The notes below the pieces were generated by a model. It did not search any database. It was not told the origin of the DNA and saw nothing but the letters and a program-made list of their open reading frames with translations. DNA of 64,000 nt from Saccharopolyspora ipomoeae (GTDB taxonomy: Bacteria; Actinomycetota; Actinomycetes; Mycobacteriales; Pseudonocardiaceae): positions 43,545 through 107,544 of the forward strand of contig NZ_JASAOF010000020.1 in assembly GCF_029952525.1 (NCBI RefSeq), read 5' to 3'. A program made the position numbers and the translations under genes. Positions 26,509 through 37,055 of the stretch are shown piece after piece. Each line of letters begins with the position of its first letter. Positions within the stretch are counted from its first letter, which is position 1.

Positions 26509-27248
26509 CACTGCTGCGGCGGCTGCCCGTAGCCCTGCTGCGGCGGCTGGAAGGCGCCCGGCGCTCCCGGCGCCTGCGGGGCCTGCGGCACGTCCGGGGC
26601 CGCGACCACGACGGTCTTCATGATCTTGTCCGCCCAGGTCTGCTTCTTCTCGTCCCACAGCGGCGACAGCCAGCCGATGGGCAGACCGCAGATCGCCGAG
26701 TCGAGGACGTGGCAGATCTGGCGCAGGAAGGCGTTGCCGAAACCGATCGGCTGCCCGGTCGCCTCCGAAACCGTCTTGATCTTGGCGACCTTCTGGCCGA
26801 TCGTCTGACCGGTGGTGCCGCGCCGGTAGCAGGTGTTCCAGATCGTGAACACCAGCAGCGCGAGGTAGAAGATCCCCATCACGATGCCGAAGATGATCAG
26901 GGTGGTCATCGCGGTGTCCTCATCGCCGCCGGTACCGGCCAGAACACCACCCATCACCGCGCCGGAGATCATGTACAGGACGAAGAACGCCAACATCGGA
27001 ATGCCACCGTCGATCAGGTAGCCCAGCACGCGCGTGCCCCACTCGGCCAGCTGACCGGCCGGGTGCGCACCCGGCGCACCGTAGGGCGCCGGCGGGTACT
27101 GGCCCGGGTAGCCCTGCTGCGGCGGGTACGGCTGCTGGGGCTGGGGCCCCGACGGGGGACCGAAGGGCTGCTGCGGCTGCGGGCCCGAAGGCGGGCCGCC
27201 GTAAGGCTGCTGCGGACCGGACGGCGGGCCGCCGTAGGGGTAATTCAC
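26505..27248 (-). CDS. RDD family membrane protein with proline-rich N-terminus
   Basis: A 247-residue protein. The first ~65 residues are a PYGGPPSGPQ/QQPYPPQQ repeat region, probably disordered. An RDD domain follows (EWGTRVLGYLIDGGIPMLAFFVLYMI, FGIVMGIFYLALLVFTIWNTCYRRGTTGQTIGQKVAKIKTV) with three to four membrane segments. A second Pro/Gln tail ends the protein. RDD proteins are of mixed or unknown function, some being sodium/proton antiporters. It leads the DUF2752 gene with a four-base overlap. Confidence 0.9.
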   Translation of the reverse strand: MNYPYGGPPSGPQQPYGGPPSGPQPQQPFGPPSGPQPQQPYPPQQGYPGQYPPAPYGAPGAHPAGQLAEWGTRVLGYLIDGGIPMLAFFVLYMISGAVMGGVLAGTGGDEDTAMTTLIIFGIVMGIFYLALLVFTIWNTCYRRGTTGQTIGQKVAKIKTVSEATGQPIGFGNAFLRQICHVLDSAICGLPIGWLSPLWDEKKQTWADKIMKTVVVAAPDVPQAPQAPGAPGAFQPPQQGYGQPPQQW

Positions 27249-27373
27249 GACAGGATTCCTTTTGTCACAGGGTTTTCGAAGCGTCTGAAGGCCCGCTGCG
27301 AGGCCGTTCGGAAACGTAGCTCAGACGCACACCGCGCGAAGGCGGTTCCGCGAAACCCGCGAGCAAAACGTGA

Positions 27374-28279
27374 TCAGAACCCCAGCTTGCGCAGCTGCTT
27401 GGGATCCCGCTGCCAGTCCTTGGCGATCTTGACGTGCAGGTCCAGGTAGATCTTGCTGCCCAGCAGCGCCTGGATCTGCCTGCGCGCCTGCGAACCCACC
27501 GTGCGCAGGCGTTCCCCGCCCCGGCCGATCACGATGGCCTTCTGGCTGGAGCGCTCGACGTAGATCAGCGCGTGCACGTCGATGAGGTCGTCGCGGCCCT
27601 CGCGCGGGACCATCTCCTCGACGGTGACCGCCAGCGAGTGCGGCAGCTCGTCGCGCACGCCCTCCAGCGCCGCCTCGCGGATCAGCTCGGCGATCAGCGT
27701 CGACTCCGGCTCGTCGGTCAGCTCGCCGTCCGGGTAGAGCTGCGGGCCCTCGGGCAGCTGCGAGACCAGCACGTCGGAGAGCTCGTCGACCTGGAAGGAG
27801 TCCTTGGCCGAGACCGGGATGAGCTCGGCGAAGTCCATCACCTCCTGCAGCGCCAGCAGCTGCTCGGCGACCTGCTGCTTGGGCACCAGGTCGGTCTTGG
27901 TGACGACGCCGACCACCGGGGTGCGGCGGGCGACCTTCTTGAGCTGCTCGGCGATGAACCGGTCGCCGGGGCCGACCTTCTCGTCGGCGGGCACGCAGAA
28001 ACCGACGACGTCCACCTCGGACCAGGTCTCGTAGACCAGGTCGTTCAGCCTGCGGCCGAGCAGCGTGCGCGGGCGGTGCAGACCGGGGGTGTCGACGATG
28101 ATGAGCTGGGCGTCCGGGCGGTGCACGATGCCGCGGATCGCGTGACGGGTCGTCTGGGGCTTGCTGGAGGTGATCGCCACCTTCGTTCCGACCAGGCGAT
28201 TCGTCAGCGTCGACTTGCCGGCGTTGGGCCGGCCCACGAAGCAGGCGAATCCGGAACGGTGGGCATCTTCGGAGGTCAC
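27374..28279 (-). CDS. era: GTPase Era
   Basis: A 301-residue GTPase that assists 16S rRNA maturation and 30S assembly. G1 GRPNAGKST, G3 DTPG and G4 TKTD are present, and the C-terminal KH domain contains ERSSQKAIVIGRGGERLRTVGSQARRQIQALLG. The GTG start (VTSEDAHRSGFACFVG) agrees with relatives. It belongs to the conserved cluster phoH-ybeY-CBS-(CDA-like)-era, but a structured repeat separates it from the CDA-like gene. Confidence 0.97.
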   Translation of the reverse strand: MTSEDAHRSGFACFVGRPNAGKSTLTNRLVGTKVAITSSKPQTTRHAIRGIVHRPDAQLIIVDTPGLHRPRTLLGRRLNDLVYETWSEVDVVGFCVPADEKVGPGDRFIAEQLKKVARRTPVVGVVTKTDLVPKQQVAEQLLALQEVMDFAELIPVSAKDSFQVDELSDVLVSQLPEGPQLYPDGELTDEPESTLIAELIREAALEGVRDELPHSLAVTVEEMVPREGRDDLIDVHALIYVERSSQKAIVIGRGGERLRTVGSQARRQIQALLGSKIYLDLHVKIAKDWQRDPKQLRKLGF

Positions 28280-28339
28280 CGCCCCATTGTGACGGCTCCC
28301 GGTCTCCCGCTGCTCACCACCCACCACCCCGTCCCGGAG

Positions 28340-28399
28340 CCGGGTTCCCGATTTCAATGGAAATCAGGTCCCCGACTTCCGTTGAAATCGGGAACCCGG
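28340..28399. repeat. 60-nt nested palindrome between era and the CDA-like gene
   Basis: Outer arms of 18 bp (CCGGGTTCCCGATTTCAA at 28340-28357 and its complement at 28382-28399) enclose a loop that repeats the motif as GATTTCaatgGAAATC and GACTTCcgttGAAATC. It begins 15 bases past the stop of the CDA-like gene. It is either a terminator or a single copy of another palindromic repeat family. Confidence 0.8.
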
Positions 28400-28414
28400 C
28401 AGGAGCTGGTCGGG

Positions 28415-28780
28415 TCAGTCGGCGATGAGGCCCTGGGCTTCGCCCCGGGCGTTGGCGCGGATGACCGGGGTGTTCTTGGTGAGGTCGTGGGCTGCGGCGA
28501 TCGAGGCGTGATCCAGGGCTTCCGCGTCGGTGACGACGGCGGCGGCCTCCAGGCCTTCGGCGCCGCTGGAGACCGCGGCGGCGACCGCGGCCTGCAGGGC
28601 GGTGATCTGCAGGGACGGCAGGGCGACCGTGGTGGCCGCGTATGTGCGGCCGTCGGTGTCGCGGACCGCGGCTCCCTCGGCGGCGCCGTTGCGGGCGCGG
28701 GAGGAGCGCGCGAGCGTGACGATCTTGGCGTCCTCCGGGTCGAGCTCCTGCGGTGCCGCCTTCTCGACGTGCTCAGCCAC
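28415..28780 (-). CDS. cytidine-deaminase-fold protein, catalytic residues lost
   Basis: A 121-residue homologue of the small protein that sits between era and the CBS gene in actinobacteria (Rv2365c position). The arrangement SRARNGAAEGAAVRDTDGRTYAATTVALPSLQITALQAAVAAAVSSGAE mirrors cytidine deaminase, but the zinc-binding His/Cys-Ala-Glu and PCxxC motifs are absent, so it cannot be a normal deaminase. The GTG start overlaps the end of the upstream CBS gene by eight bases. A role in ribosome maturation, suggested by its neighbours, is inference. Confidence 0.75.
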   Translation of the reverse strand: MAEHVEKAAPQELDPEDAKIVTLARSSRARNGAAEGAAVRDTDGRTYAATTVALPSLQITALQAAVAAAVSSGAEGLEAAAVVTDAEALDHASIAAAHDLTKNTPVIRANARGEAQGLIAD

Positions 28781-30101
28781 GGCTGTTGCTTCCCTCCTGC
28801 TCGGCACCGCGCAGCGGCGCTTGATCGTTGTTCACCGGGCGGACCAGCAGCGCGTTGATGCGGATCCGTCCCCGGTGGTCCTTGCCGCCCTCGGCGCGCA
28901 GCCGCAGCCCGGCGATCTCGGTCTCGGCGCCCGGCAGCGGGACCCGGCCCAGCCGCTGCGCCAGCAGGCCGCCCACGGTCTCCACGTCGGAGTCGTCGAG
29001 CTCGACGTCGAACAGCTCGCCCAGGTCCTCGACCGGCAGCCGCGAGCTGACCCGGACCATCCCGTCCTCCAGGCGCTCGACCGGGCGGTGCTCCTCGCGG
29101 TCGGACTCGTCGGTGATCTCCCCGACGATCTCCTCCACGATGTCCTCGATGGTCAGCAGCCCGGCCGTCCCGCCGTACTCGTCGACGGCGATGGCCAGGT
29201 GCGCCCGCGAGATCTGCATCTCGCGCAGCAGCTCGTCGAGGCGCTTGGTGTCCGGCACGAAGCTCGCCGGGCGCATCAGGTCCGCCACGGCGGGCCCGGC
29301 GGCGTCGGTGGTCTCCAGCACCAGCCGGGTGAGGTCCTTGAGCGTGACCAGGCCGACGATGTCGTCGACGCTGTCGCCGATCACCGGGATCCGGGAGAAG
29401 CCCGACCGCAGGCACAGCGCGAGCGCCTGCCGAGCGGACTTGGTCTGCTCGATCCAGATGATCTCGGTGCGCGGCACCATCACCTCGCGCGCGAGGGTGT
29501 CGCCGAGCTCGAAGACCGAGTGGATCATCTCCCGCTCGCCCGCGGCCACCACGCCGCGCTCCCCGGCCAGGTCGACCAGCTCGCGCAGCTCGACCTCGGT
29601 GGAGAACGGACCCTCGCGGAAGCCCTTGCCGGGCGTGATCATGTTGCCGATCAGGATCAGCAGCCGGGTCAGCGGGTTGAGCACCCGGGCCAGCACCCGC
29701 ACCGGCGCGGCGATCTTCAGCCCGATGCCGTACGGGTGCTGCCTGCCGAGCGTGCGCGGACCGACGCCGACCAGCACGTACGAGGCCACCAGCATGATCA
29801 GCACGGCGATGACCAGCGCCCAGGTCTCGGACTCGGCCATGCGCAGCGCGACCACCGTGACCAGCACGGTCGCGCCCATCTCGCACGCGAGCCGGAGCAG
29901 GAGCAGCAGGTTGACGTGCCTCGGCCGGTCGCCGAGGAGCGCGATGAGCTGCTTGGCGCCGGTGCGGCCCTGCCGGGCCAGGTCTTCGGCGCGCGCCTGC
30001 GAGGCCACCGTGATGGCCGCCTCGGAGGCGGCGAACACCCCGGCCGCCAGCACCAGCAGCACCGCGAGCACCAGGAACGCGGTGGAACCGGCCAACGCCA
30101 C
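28773..30101 (-). CDS. CNNM/CorC-type hemolysin family protein
   Basis: A 442-residue membrane protein. A DUF21 domain with about four membrane segments (LVLAVLLVLAAGVFAASEAAITVASQARAEDLARQG) leads into a CBS pair (VMVPRTEIIWI, SRIPVIGDSVDDIVGLVTLKDL, HLAIAVDEYGGTAGLLTIEDIVEEIVGEI). A CorC/HlyC transporter-associated domain ends the protein. The family is implicated in magnesium or cobalt efflux; hemolysis is a historical name. It follows ybeY by four bases and is in the phoH-ybeY operon. Confidence 0.95.
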   Translation of the reverse strand: MALAGSTAFLVLAVLLVLAAGVFAASEAAITVASQARAEDLARQGRTGAKQLIALLGDRPRHVNLLLLLRLACEMGATVLVTVVALRMAESETWALVIAVLIMLVASYVLVGVGPRTLGRQHPYGIGLKIAAPVRVLARVLNPLTRLLILIGNMITPGKGFREGPFSTEVELRELVDLAGERGVVAAGEREMIHSVFELGDTLAREVMVPRTEIIWIEQTKSARQALALCLRSGFSRIPVIGDSVDDIVGLVTLKDLTRLVLETTDAAGPAVADLMRPASFVPDTKRLDELLREMQISRAHLAIAVDEYGGTAGLLTIEDIVEEIVGEITDESDREEHRPVERLEDGMVRVSSRLPVEDLGELFDVELDDSDVETVGGLLAQRLGRVPLPGAETEIAGLRLRAEGGKDHRGRIRINALLVRPVNNDQAPLRGAEQEGSNSRG

Positions 30102-30105
30102 TCCC

Positions 30106-30662
30106 CTAGTTCGCCGGGGCCGGGCCGGAGCCCGGCTCCTCGTCCAGTCCGACCGCGCCCAGGACCTTGTCGTCCATGCTGCGCTGCGTCTTCGCCCGCT
30201 CGTCCTCGTCCCGCGCCTCGCGGTACTGGGCCAGGATGCGGTTCTGCAGGCCGAACATCTCGCGCTCCTCCTCCGGCTCGGCGTGGTCGTAGCCGAGCAG
30301 GTGCAGGACGCCGTGCACCGTCAGCAGGTGCAGCTCGTCGAGCGTGCTGTGACCGGCCTTCTTCGCCTGGTCCCGGGCGAACGCCGGGCACAGCACGATG
30401 TCGCCGAGCAGCGCCGGACCCGATCCGGCGGAGTCGGGGCGGCGCGCCGAGTCGTACTCGTCCATCGGGAACGACATCACGTCGGTGGGACCGGGCAGGT
30501 CCATCCACCGCTCGTGCAGGTCGGCCATCACGTCGAGGTCCACCAGCACGATGGACAGCTCGGCGAGCTGGCTGACGCTCATCTTGTCGAGGGCGAAGCG
30601 GGCCACCGAGACGATCGTCTCCTCGGGCACCGCGACGCCGGATTCGTTGGCGATCTCGATGG

Positions 30663-30666
<4 letters not shown>
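30106..30666 (-). CDS. ybeY: endoribonuclease YbeY
   Basis: A 186-residue zinc-dependent RNase needed for 16S rRNA 3' processing and ribosome quality control. The metal site [11 protein letters not shown] (H-x3-H-x5-H) is complete, preceded by DVMSFPMDE. The C-terminal tail after about residue 150 is a polar extension. Its ATG overlaps the phoH stop (ATGA). Confidence 0.96.
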
Positions 30667-31739
<1,073 letters not shown>

Positions 31740-31842
31740 CTTCTGCGCGTAGCGCGCGGGTCGTTCGGTCAGTTCTCCCTGGCACCGATGGTAGTCCAAG
31801 GGAGCAACCGAGTTGCCGACCTGCTCCCCCGGAACGTCCCGG

Positions 31843-32208
31843 TCAGCCCTTGAGCGGACCGCCGGTCATGCCGCCGAGCCATTCCCCGCCGAGCAGGTGC
31901 AGGTGGACGTGGAAGACGGTCTGGCCCGCGTCGGCGTTGGTGTTGAACAACAACCGATAACCGGACTCGTCGATTCCCTCGGCCTCGGCGATCTCGTGGG
32001 CGGTGCTGATCAGCTCGCTCAGCAGCGCCGGGTCGGCGGCCGCGAGCTCGGCGGCGTTGCGGTACCGCTTCTTGGGGATGACCAGCACGTGCGTCGGCGC
32101 CTGCGGGTTGATGTCGCGGATCGCGATGACCCGCTCGTTCTCCCGCACGACGTCGGCCGGGATCTCCCGCGCGATGATGCGCAGGAACAGCTCCGTCTCC
32201 TCGCTCAT
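31843..32208 (-). CDS. HIT domain protein (histidine triad nucleotide hydrolase)
   Basis: A 121-residue HINT-type protein with the histidine triad HVHLHLL near the C-terminus and the N-terminal signature LFLRIIAREIPADVVRENERVIAIRDINPQAPTHVLVIPKK. The family hydrolyses aminoacyl- and other nucleoside phosphoramidates such as adenosine 5'-monophosphoramidate. The length is normal. It lies upstream of phoH in the same direction. Confidence 0.95.
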   Translation of the reverse strand: MSEETELFLRIIAREIPADVVRENERVIAIRDINPQAPTHVLVIPKKRYRNAAELAAADPALLSELISTAHEIAEAEGIDESGYRLLFNTNADAGQTVFHVHLHLLGGEWLGGMTGGPLKG

Positions 32209-32244
32209 GCCCGCAGGTTATCCGAAGTGGATGTTCGAGTCCCC

Positions 32245-32272
32245 GGGGGAAGTTTTCATGAGAACTTCCCCC
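32245..32272. repeat. TTTTCATGAAAA palindrome, copy 1
   Basis: GGGGGAAGTTTTC-AT-GAGAACTTCCCCC: 13-bp arms with one mismatch. It is one of three copies within 200 bases in the space between the HIT and rsmE genes; a fourth is at 63951-64000. Confidence 0.85.
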
Positions 32273-32318
32273 ACCCAACGCAACGTCGACGTCCAGGCGA
32301 CCTCGGCGGGGGTCTGCG

Positions 32319-32346
32319 CAGTTTTCATGAAAACTTCCCCCCACCT
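32319..32346. repeat. TTTTCATGAAAA palindrome, copy 2
   Basis: The core AGTTTTCATGAAAACT is perfect. The left flank is CTGCGC and the right flank a C run, so this copy is asymmetric and is the inverted counterpart of copy 3. Confidence 0.8.
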
Positions 32347-32407
32347 ACGAGAGACGACCTCTCCGGTGCGACTCGAAACCCCTGGTCACTTCCGTTGTGG
32401 TGGGTGG

Positions 32408-32437
32408 GTGGGGAAGTTTTCATGAAAACTTCGCAGG
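32408..32437. repeat. TTTTCATGAAAA palindrome, copy 3
   Basis: The perfect core GAAGTTTTCATGAAAACTTC (32413-32432) is flanked left by GTGGG and right by GCAGG, the mirror image of copy 2. The remaining space up to rsmE (32438-32623) shows no gene. Confidence 0.85.
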
Positions 32438-32623
32438 CCCTGGGAACGAGGGGTTGAGGGTGCTGCGCCGCAACCGGGGCTGGGGGGAGGGGCTCCACTT
32501 GCGGCGCAGCGCTCGCCGGACCAAGGGGGGAGGAGTCCGGCGAGTGTCGCCACCGAGCGTAACCCCGCATCAACCGATCGCGCTACGCAACACACCGGGT
32601 TTTTGATCTTGATGTGCCGAGCG

Positions 32624-33358
32624 TCAGGCCCAGCGGGTCGTCAGCGCTCCCAGCGCGCCGAGCGCGACCGCACCGGCCGTGGACGCGCGGAGCACCGTGT
32701 GCCCCAGGCGGGTGACCTGGGCTCCCGCCTCGCTCAGCGCGGCGAGCTCGTCGTCGGTGATGCCGCCCTCCGGGCCCACCACCAGCAGCAGCTCGCCGGA
32801 TTCCGGCAGCTCGACGTCGGTGAGCTGGCGGGTCGCCGACTCGTGCAGGACCAGCACCGCGTCGGCCTCGGCGACGAGCCGGGCCAGCTGCTTGGTGCCG
32901 ACCGGCTCGGCGACCTCCGGGGTCCAGGCGCGCCGGGCCTGCTTGGCGGCCGCGGCGGCGGTGCTGCGCCAGCGGGCCAGGGCCTTCGCGCCGCGCGGGC
33001 CGTCGTCCCACTTGGCCACGCAGCGCGCCGCGCGCCACGGCACGACCCCGTCGACGCCCGCCTCGGTGGCCAGCTCGACCGCGAGCTCCCCGCGATCCCC
33101 CTTTACCAGCGCCTGAACCACGCGCACCCGCAGGTCGGGCAGCGGCTCGTGCCACGTCTGCGACACCGTCAGGCCCAGCGAGTCGCGCTCGGCGGACTCC
33201 ACGACGCAGCGCGCCATGCCGCCCTGCGCGTCGGAGAGCAGCAGCTCCTCGCCGACGCGCAGGCGGCGCACGGTGGCCGCGTGCTTGCCCTCCGGGCCGT
33301 CCAGGGTGGCCGGGCCGACGGCGGGCAGCCGTTCCACGGCGAAGACCGGCAGCGACAC
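32624..33358 (-). CDS. rsmE: 16S rRNA (uracil-1498-N3)-methyltransferase RsmE
   Basis: A 244-residue SPOUT methyltransferase that modifies U1498 of 16S rRNA. The PUA-like N-terminal domain (HAATVRRLRVGEELLLSDAQGG) precedes the trefoil-knot domain with LLLVVGPEGGITDDEL and LGHTVLRASTAGAVALGAL. The GTG start lies four bases past the dnaJ stop, so the gene is in the hrcA-dnaJ-rsmE operon, as in mycobacteria. Confidence 0.96.
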   Translation of the reverse strand: MSLPVFAVERLPAVGPATLDGPEGKHAATVRRLRVGEELLLSDAQGGMARCVVESAERDSLGLTVSQTWHEPLPDLRVRVVQALVKGDRGELAVELATEAGVDGVVPWRAARCVAKWDDGPRGAKALARWRSTAAAAAKQARRAWTPEVAEPVGTKQLARLVAEADAVLVLHESATRQLTDVELPESGELLLVVGPEGGITDDELAALSEAGAQVTRLGHTVLRASTAGAVALGALGALTTRWA

Positions 33359-33362
33359 GGGA

Positions 33363-34538
33363 TCAGCGGTGCCCGAAGGAGCGGAACCGGGAGAACAGGC
33401 CCTGCCTGCCGTTGCCGTTGGCGGTCACGGTCGGCTCGGGCTGCTCCTCGCCGCGCAGCTTGGCCAGGTCGCGCAGCATCTCCGCCTGGGTGTCGTCGAG
33501 GTTGGTCGGCACCACGACGTCGAGGTGGATGTGCAGGTCGCCGTGCCCGCTGACCTTGCCGTTGGAGCGCAGCTTGGGCAGGCCGCGACCGGTGATCACG
33601 TGCTCGGTGCCGGGCTGCGTGCCGGGCTCGACGGTGACCTCCTCGTGGGAGCCGTCCAGCGTCTCCAGCAGCAGCACGGTGCCCAGCGCGGCCGCGGTCA
33701 TCGGCAGTTCGACGTTGCAGTGCAGGTCGGCGCCGTCGCGGGTGAACCGCTCGTGCGGCTGCTCCTCGACCTCGACGAACAGGTCGCCGGCCGGTCCGCC
33801 GCCGGGACCGACCTCGCCCTCACCGGCGAGCCGGACGCGCATGCCGTCGCCGACACCGGCCGGGATCTTGACGGTGATGGTGCGCCGCGCGCGGACCCGG
33901 CCGTCGCCGGAGCACTGCTGGCACGGGTCGGTGATGACCTCGCCGAAGCCGCGGCAGACCGGGCAGGGGCGGGAGGTCATGACCTGGCCCAGGAAGGACC
34001 GCTGCACCGACTGCACCTCGCCGCGACCACCGCAGGTGTCGCAGGTCGAGGGCGCGCTGCCGGCCTTCGAGCCGCCGCCGTCGCAGACGTCGCAGAGCAC
34101 CGCCGTGTCCACGGTGATGTCGCGGTTCACGCCGCTGGCGCACTCCTCCAGCGTGAGCTCCAGGCGCAGCAGCGCGTCGGAACCGGGCTGGACGCGGCTG
34201 CGCGGGCCGCGGCCTCCGCCGCCTCCGCCCCCGCCGCCGAAGAAGGCGTCCATGATGTCGCCGAGGCCGCCGAAGCCGGCGAACGGATCGCCGCCCATGC
34301 CTCCCCCGGCGCCTCCGCCGTTGCCCATCGGGTCCCCGCCGAGGTCGACGACCTGGCGCTTCTTCGGGTCGGAGAGCACCTCGTAGGCGGTGGTCACCTC
34401 CGCGAAGCGCTCCTGCGCCGCATCGTCCGGGTTGACGTCGGGGTGCAGCTCCCGGGCGAGCTTGCGGTACGCCCGCTTGATCTGCTCGGGTGTCGCGTCC
34501 TGGGGAACCCCGAGGGTCGCGTAGTAGTCCCTGGCCAC
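33363..34538 (-). CDS. dnaJ: chaperone DnaJ (DnaJ2 type)
   Basis: A 391-residue type I Hsp40 co-chaperone for DnaK. The J domain contains [13 protein letters not shown] with the HPD motif, and a long Gly-rich linker follows ([12 protein letters not shown]). Four zinc-finger repeats are visible ([32 protein letters not shown]) before the substrate-binding domains. It lies downstream of hrcA and is likely part of the heat-shock operon. Confidence 0.97.
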   Translation of the reverse strand: MARDYYATLGVPQDATPEQIKRAYRKLARELHPDVNPDDAAQERFAEVTTAYEVLSDPKKRQVVDLGGDPMGNGGGAGGGMGGDPFAGFGGLGDIMDAFFGGGGGGGGGRGPRSRVQPGSDALLRLELTLEECASGVNRDITVDTAVLCDVCDGGGSKAGSAPSTCDTCGGRGEVQSVQRSFLGQVMTSRPCPVCRGFGEVITDPCQQCSGDGRVRARRTITVKIPAGVGDGMRVRLAGEGEVGPGGGPAGDLFVEVEEQPHERFTRDGADLHCNVELPMTAAALGTVLLLETLDGSHEEVTVEPGTQPGTEHVITGRGLPKLRSNGKVSGHGDLHIHLDVVVPTNLDDTQAEMLRDLAKLRGEEQPEPTVTANGNGRQGLFSRFRSFGHR

Positions 34539-34600
34539 CTTCTCCGTACTTCCTCTGCTGGATTCAAGTCGAGTGAACGCCGTTCAAGGCCGGTGCCACC

Positions 34601-35623
34601 TCACCGGCCGTCCAGGATGTCACCCACGTACGCGGCCACGGCGCGGACCGCCGCCATCGTTCCGGGGTAGTCCATGCGGGTCGGGCCCACGACGCCCAGG
34701 CCGCCCAAGACCATGCCGTCCGAACCGTATCCGGTGGAGATCACCGAAGTCGTCTGCATCTCCAGGGCCTCGTTCTCGGCCCCGATGCTGACGCGCACGG
34801 TACTCGAGTCGCGGGCGGCGGCGAGCAGCTTGAGCACCACCACCTGCTCCTCCAGTGCTTCGAGGACCTGGCGCAACGAGTTCGGGAAGTCGGCGACGTT
34901 GCGGGTGAGGTTGGGCGTGCCGCCCAGCACCATCCGCTCCTCCGGGTGCTCCACGAGCGACTCGATGAGCACGCTGCACACCCGGATCAGCGCGTCGCGC
35001 AGTTCGGGCGGGGCCTGGTCGGGCAGTTCGGCCACCGCGGCCGACGCGTCGGCGAGCCGCTTCTCGGCCATCGCCGAGTTGAGCACGGTGCGCAGCCGGG
35101 CCACGTCGTCGTCGGTGATCACGTCGCCGAGGTCGACCATGCGCTGGTCGACGCGGCCGGTGTTGGTGATGAGCACCAGCATCAGCCGCGCCGGGGTGAT
35201 GGTGACCACCTCGACGTGCCGGACGGTGGACCGGGTCAGGGTGGGGTACTGCACGACCGCGACCTGCTGGGTGAGCTGCGCGAGCAGCCGCACGCTGCGG
35301 CGCATCACGTCGTCGAGGTCCAGCGCGCCGTCCAGGAAGTTGCGGATGGCCCGGCGTTCGGGACCGGTCAGCGGCTTGACCTCGTGCAACCGGTCGACGA
35401 ACAACCGGTAGCCCTTGTCGGTGGGGATGCGCCCGGCGCTGGTGTGCGGCTGGACGATGAAGCCCTCCTCCTCCAGCGCGGCCATGTCGTTGCGGACCGT
35501 GGCGCTGGACACACCGAGGTTGTGGCGGTCGACCAACGCCTTGGACCCGACCGGCTCCTTGGACGACACGAAGTCGGCCACGATCGCCCGCAGGACCTCG
35601 AAACGGCGTTCATCGGCGTTCAA
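34601..35623 (-). CDS. hrcA: heat-inducible transcription repressor HrcA
   Basis: A 340-residue repressor of groE/dnaK-type operons that binds the CIRCE element. It has a winged helix ([63 protein letters not shown]) followed by the GAF-like core. The TTG start ([10 protein letters not shown] follows) is chosen because GGAGG lies nine bases upstream and it matches relatives. No CIRCE sequence is present before its own gene, so autoregulation is not apparent. Confidence 0.95.
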   Translation of the reverse strand: MNADERRFEVLRAIVADFVSSKEPVGSKALVDRHNLGVSSATVRNDMAALEEEGFIVQPHTSAGRIPTDKGYRLFVDRLHEVKPLTGPERRAIRNFLDGALDLDDVMRRSVRLLAQLTQQVAVVQYPTLTRSTVRHVEVVTITPARLMLVLITNTGRVDQRMVDLGDVITDDDVARLRTVLNSAMAEKRLADASAAVAELPDQAPPELRDALIRVCSVLIESLVEHPEERMVLGGTPNLTRNVADFPNSLRQVLEALEEQVVVLKLLAAARDSSTVRVSIGAENEALEMQTTSVISTGYGSDGMVLGGLGVVGPTRMDYPGTMAAVRAVAAYVGDILDGR

Positions 35624-35765
35624 CCCGCGCCACCTCCTCAACAGCCTGCCCAGCGGATTTCGCGAGCGGACGGGCCCACGCGAATCCGCGCACCCGGAGC
35701 TTGGCGCCCCGGGCACCCCCTTCGAGTTTACGGTGTTCGTCCTCCAGATCCGAGAGCCGCAGCTC

Positions 35766-36989
35766 TCAGCCCAGGAGGTCGGCGACGACGGCGTCGGCGA
35801 GGAGGCGGCCCCGGTCGGTGAGGACGCAGCGGCCCGCGTCGAGGGCGGCGGGGTGCAGCAGGCCGTCGGTGGCGGCCCGCTCGGCGGCGCGGCGGCCGTC
35901 GTCGTCGAGCGCGTCGACGGACAGGCCGCTGCGGACGCGGAGTTCGAGCATGACGCGCTCGATGCGCTGGTCCTCGGCGGTGAGCAGCTCGCGGGCCTGG
36001 GCCGGGGAGTTCCCCTCGGCGAGGGCCGCCGAGTAGCGGGCGGGGTGCTTGACGTTCCACCAGCGGACTCCGCCGACGTGGCTGTGCGCGCCGGGACCGG
36101 CGCCCCACCAGTCGCCGCCCTGCCAGTAGCCGAGGTTGTGGCGGCACTCGGCGTCGGCGTCGGTCGCCCAGTTGGAGACCTCGTACCAGTGCAGCCCGGC
36201 CGCGGCGAGCTTCGCGTCGATGAGCTCGTAGCGGTCGGCGAGGACGTCCTCGTCGGGCATCGGCAGTTCGCCGCGGCGGACCTTGCGGGCCATCGCGGTG
36301 CCGTCCTCGACGATCAGCGAGTACGCGGAGACGTGATCCACGCCCGCCTCCAGGACGGCGTCCAGGGATGCTGCGAGGTCCTGCTCGCGTTCCCCCGGTG
36401 TGCCGTAGATGAGGTCGAGGTTGACGTGCTCGAACCCGGCGGCGCGGGCCTCGCGGGCGGCGGCCACGGCGCGCCCGGGCGTGTGGGTGCGTTCGAGGAC
36501 CTTCAGGACGTGCTCGGCGGCCGATTGCATGCCGAGGGACACGCGGGTGAAACCGGAGTTTCGAATCCGTTCGAAGAACTCCGGGGAGGTGGACTCCGGG
36601 TTGGACTCGGTGGTGACCTCGGCGCCCGCTGCCAGGCCGAATGTGTCGCGAATCGCATCGACCACCGCCCCCAGCCGCTCGGCCCCGAGCAGGGACGGCG
36701 TTCCGCCGCCGACGAAGACCGTGTCGGCGGCCGGTGCGGGACCCGCCGAGAGGACCTTCGCGCCCAGTTCCAGCTCGGCCCGCAGACCGTCCAGCCAGCT
36801 GCCGAAGCTCGCCGAAGAGCCCAGCTCATCGGCGGTGTAGGTGTTGAAGTCGCAGTACCCGCAGCGGGTGGCGCAGAAGGGCACGTGGACGTAGACGCCG
36901 AAGGGGCGCGAACCCAGCCCGGTCAAGGCCGTTCCGGGCAGGCTCCCGTCGGCCGGAGCGGGCTCTCCGGTAGGGGGTTGAGCAGGCAC
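35766..36989 (-). CDS. hemW: radical SAM protein HemW (heme chaperone; formerly HemN-like)
   Basis: A 407-residue radical SAM protein with the cluster motif Cys39-x3-Cys43-x2-Cys46 (CATRCGYC), followed by [18 protein letters not shown] and LIYGTPGE. This is the HemW branch, now thought to deliver heme rather than oxidise coproporphyrinogen. The C-terminal HemN_C winged domain is present. The GTG start has GGAGG unusually close, so the true start may differ by a few codons. Confidence 0.92.
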   Translation of the reverse strand: MPAQPPTGEPAPADGSLPGTALTGLGSRPFGVYVHVPFCATRCGYCDFNTYTADELGSSASFGSWLDGLRAELELGAKVLSAGPAPAADTVFVGGGTPSLLGAERLGAVVDAIRDTFGLAAGAEVTTESNPESTSPEFFERIRNSGFTRVSLGMQSAAEHVLKVLERTHTPGRAVAAAREARAAGFEHVNLDLIYGTPGEREQDLAASLDAVLEAGVDHVSAYSLIVEDGTAMARKVRRGELPMPDEDVLADRYELIDAKLAAAGLHWYEVSNWATDADAECRHNLGYWQGGDWWGAGPGAHSHVGGVRWWNVKHPARYSAALAEGNSPAQARELLTAEDQRIERVMLELRVRSGLSVDALDDDGRRAAERAATDGLLHPAALDAGRCVLTDRGRLLADAVVADLLG

Positions 36990-37018
36990 ACCTCCACTGT
37001 CTCACCATGCGGATCGGG

Positions 37019-37048
37019 TTGGATCCGCCGGTTCTCGCGTGGCAGGCT
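37019..37048 (+). promoter_or_regulatory. predicted promoter of the sulfate reduction operon
   Basis: TTGGAT (37019-37024) and CAGGCT (37043-37048) are separated by 18 bases. Seven bases later comes the GTG of the leader peptide, the spacing expected for a leaderless transcript. Confidence 0.5.
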
Positions 37049-37055
37049 GCGCGAC

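Noticed and set aside
32245..32437. CRISPR array (three spaced repeats)
   Set aside because: The repeats are palindromic, differ in their flanks and have unequal spacing; no cas gene is in the window.
32203..32606. Short frames containing FMKTSP or SFHENF peptides
   Set aside because: These peptides are simply translations of the TTTTCATGAAAA palindrome and recur wherever the repeat lies; they are not genes.
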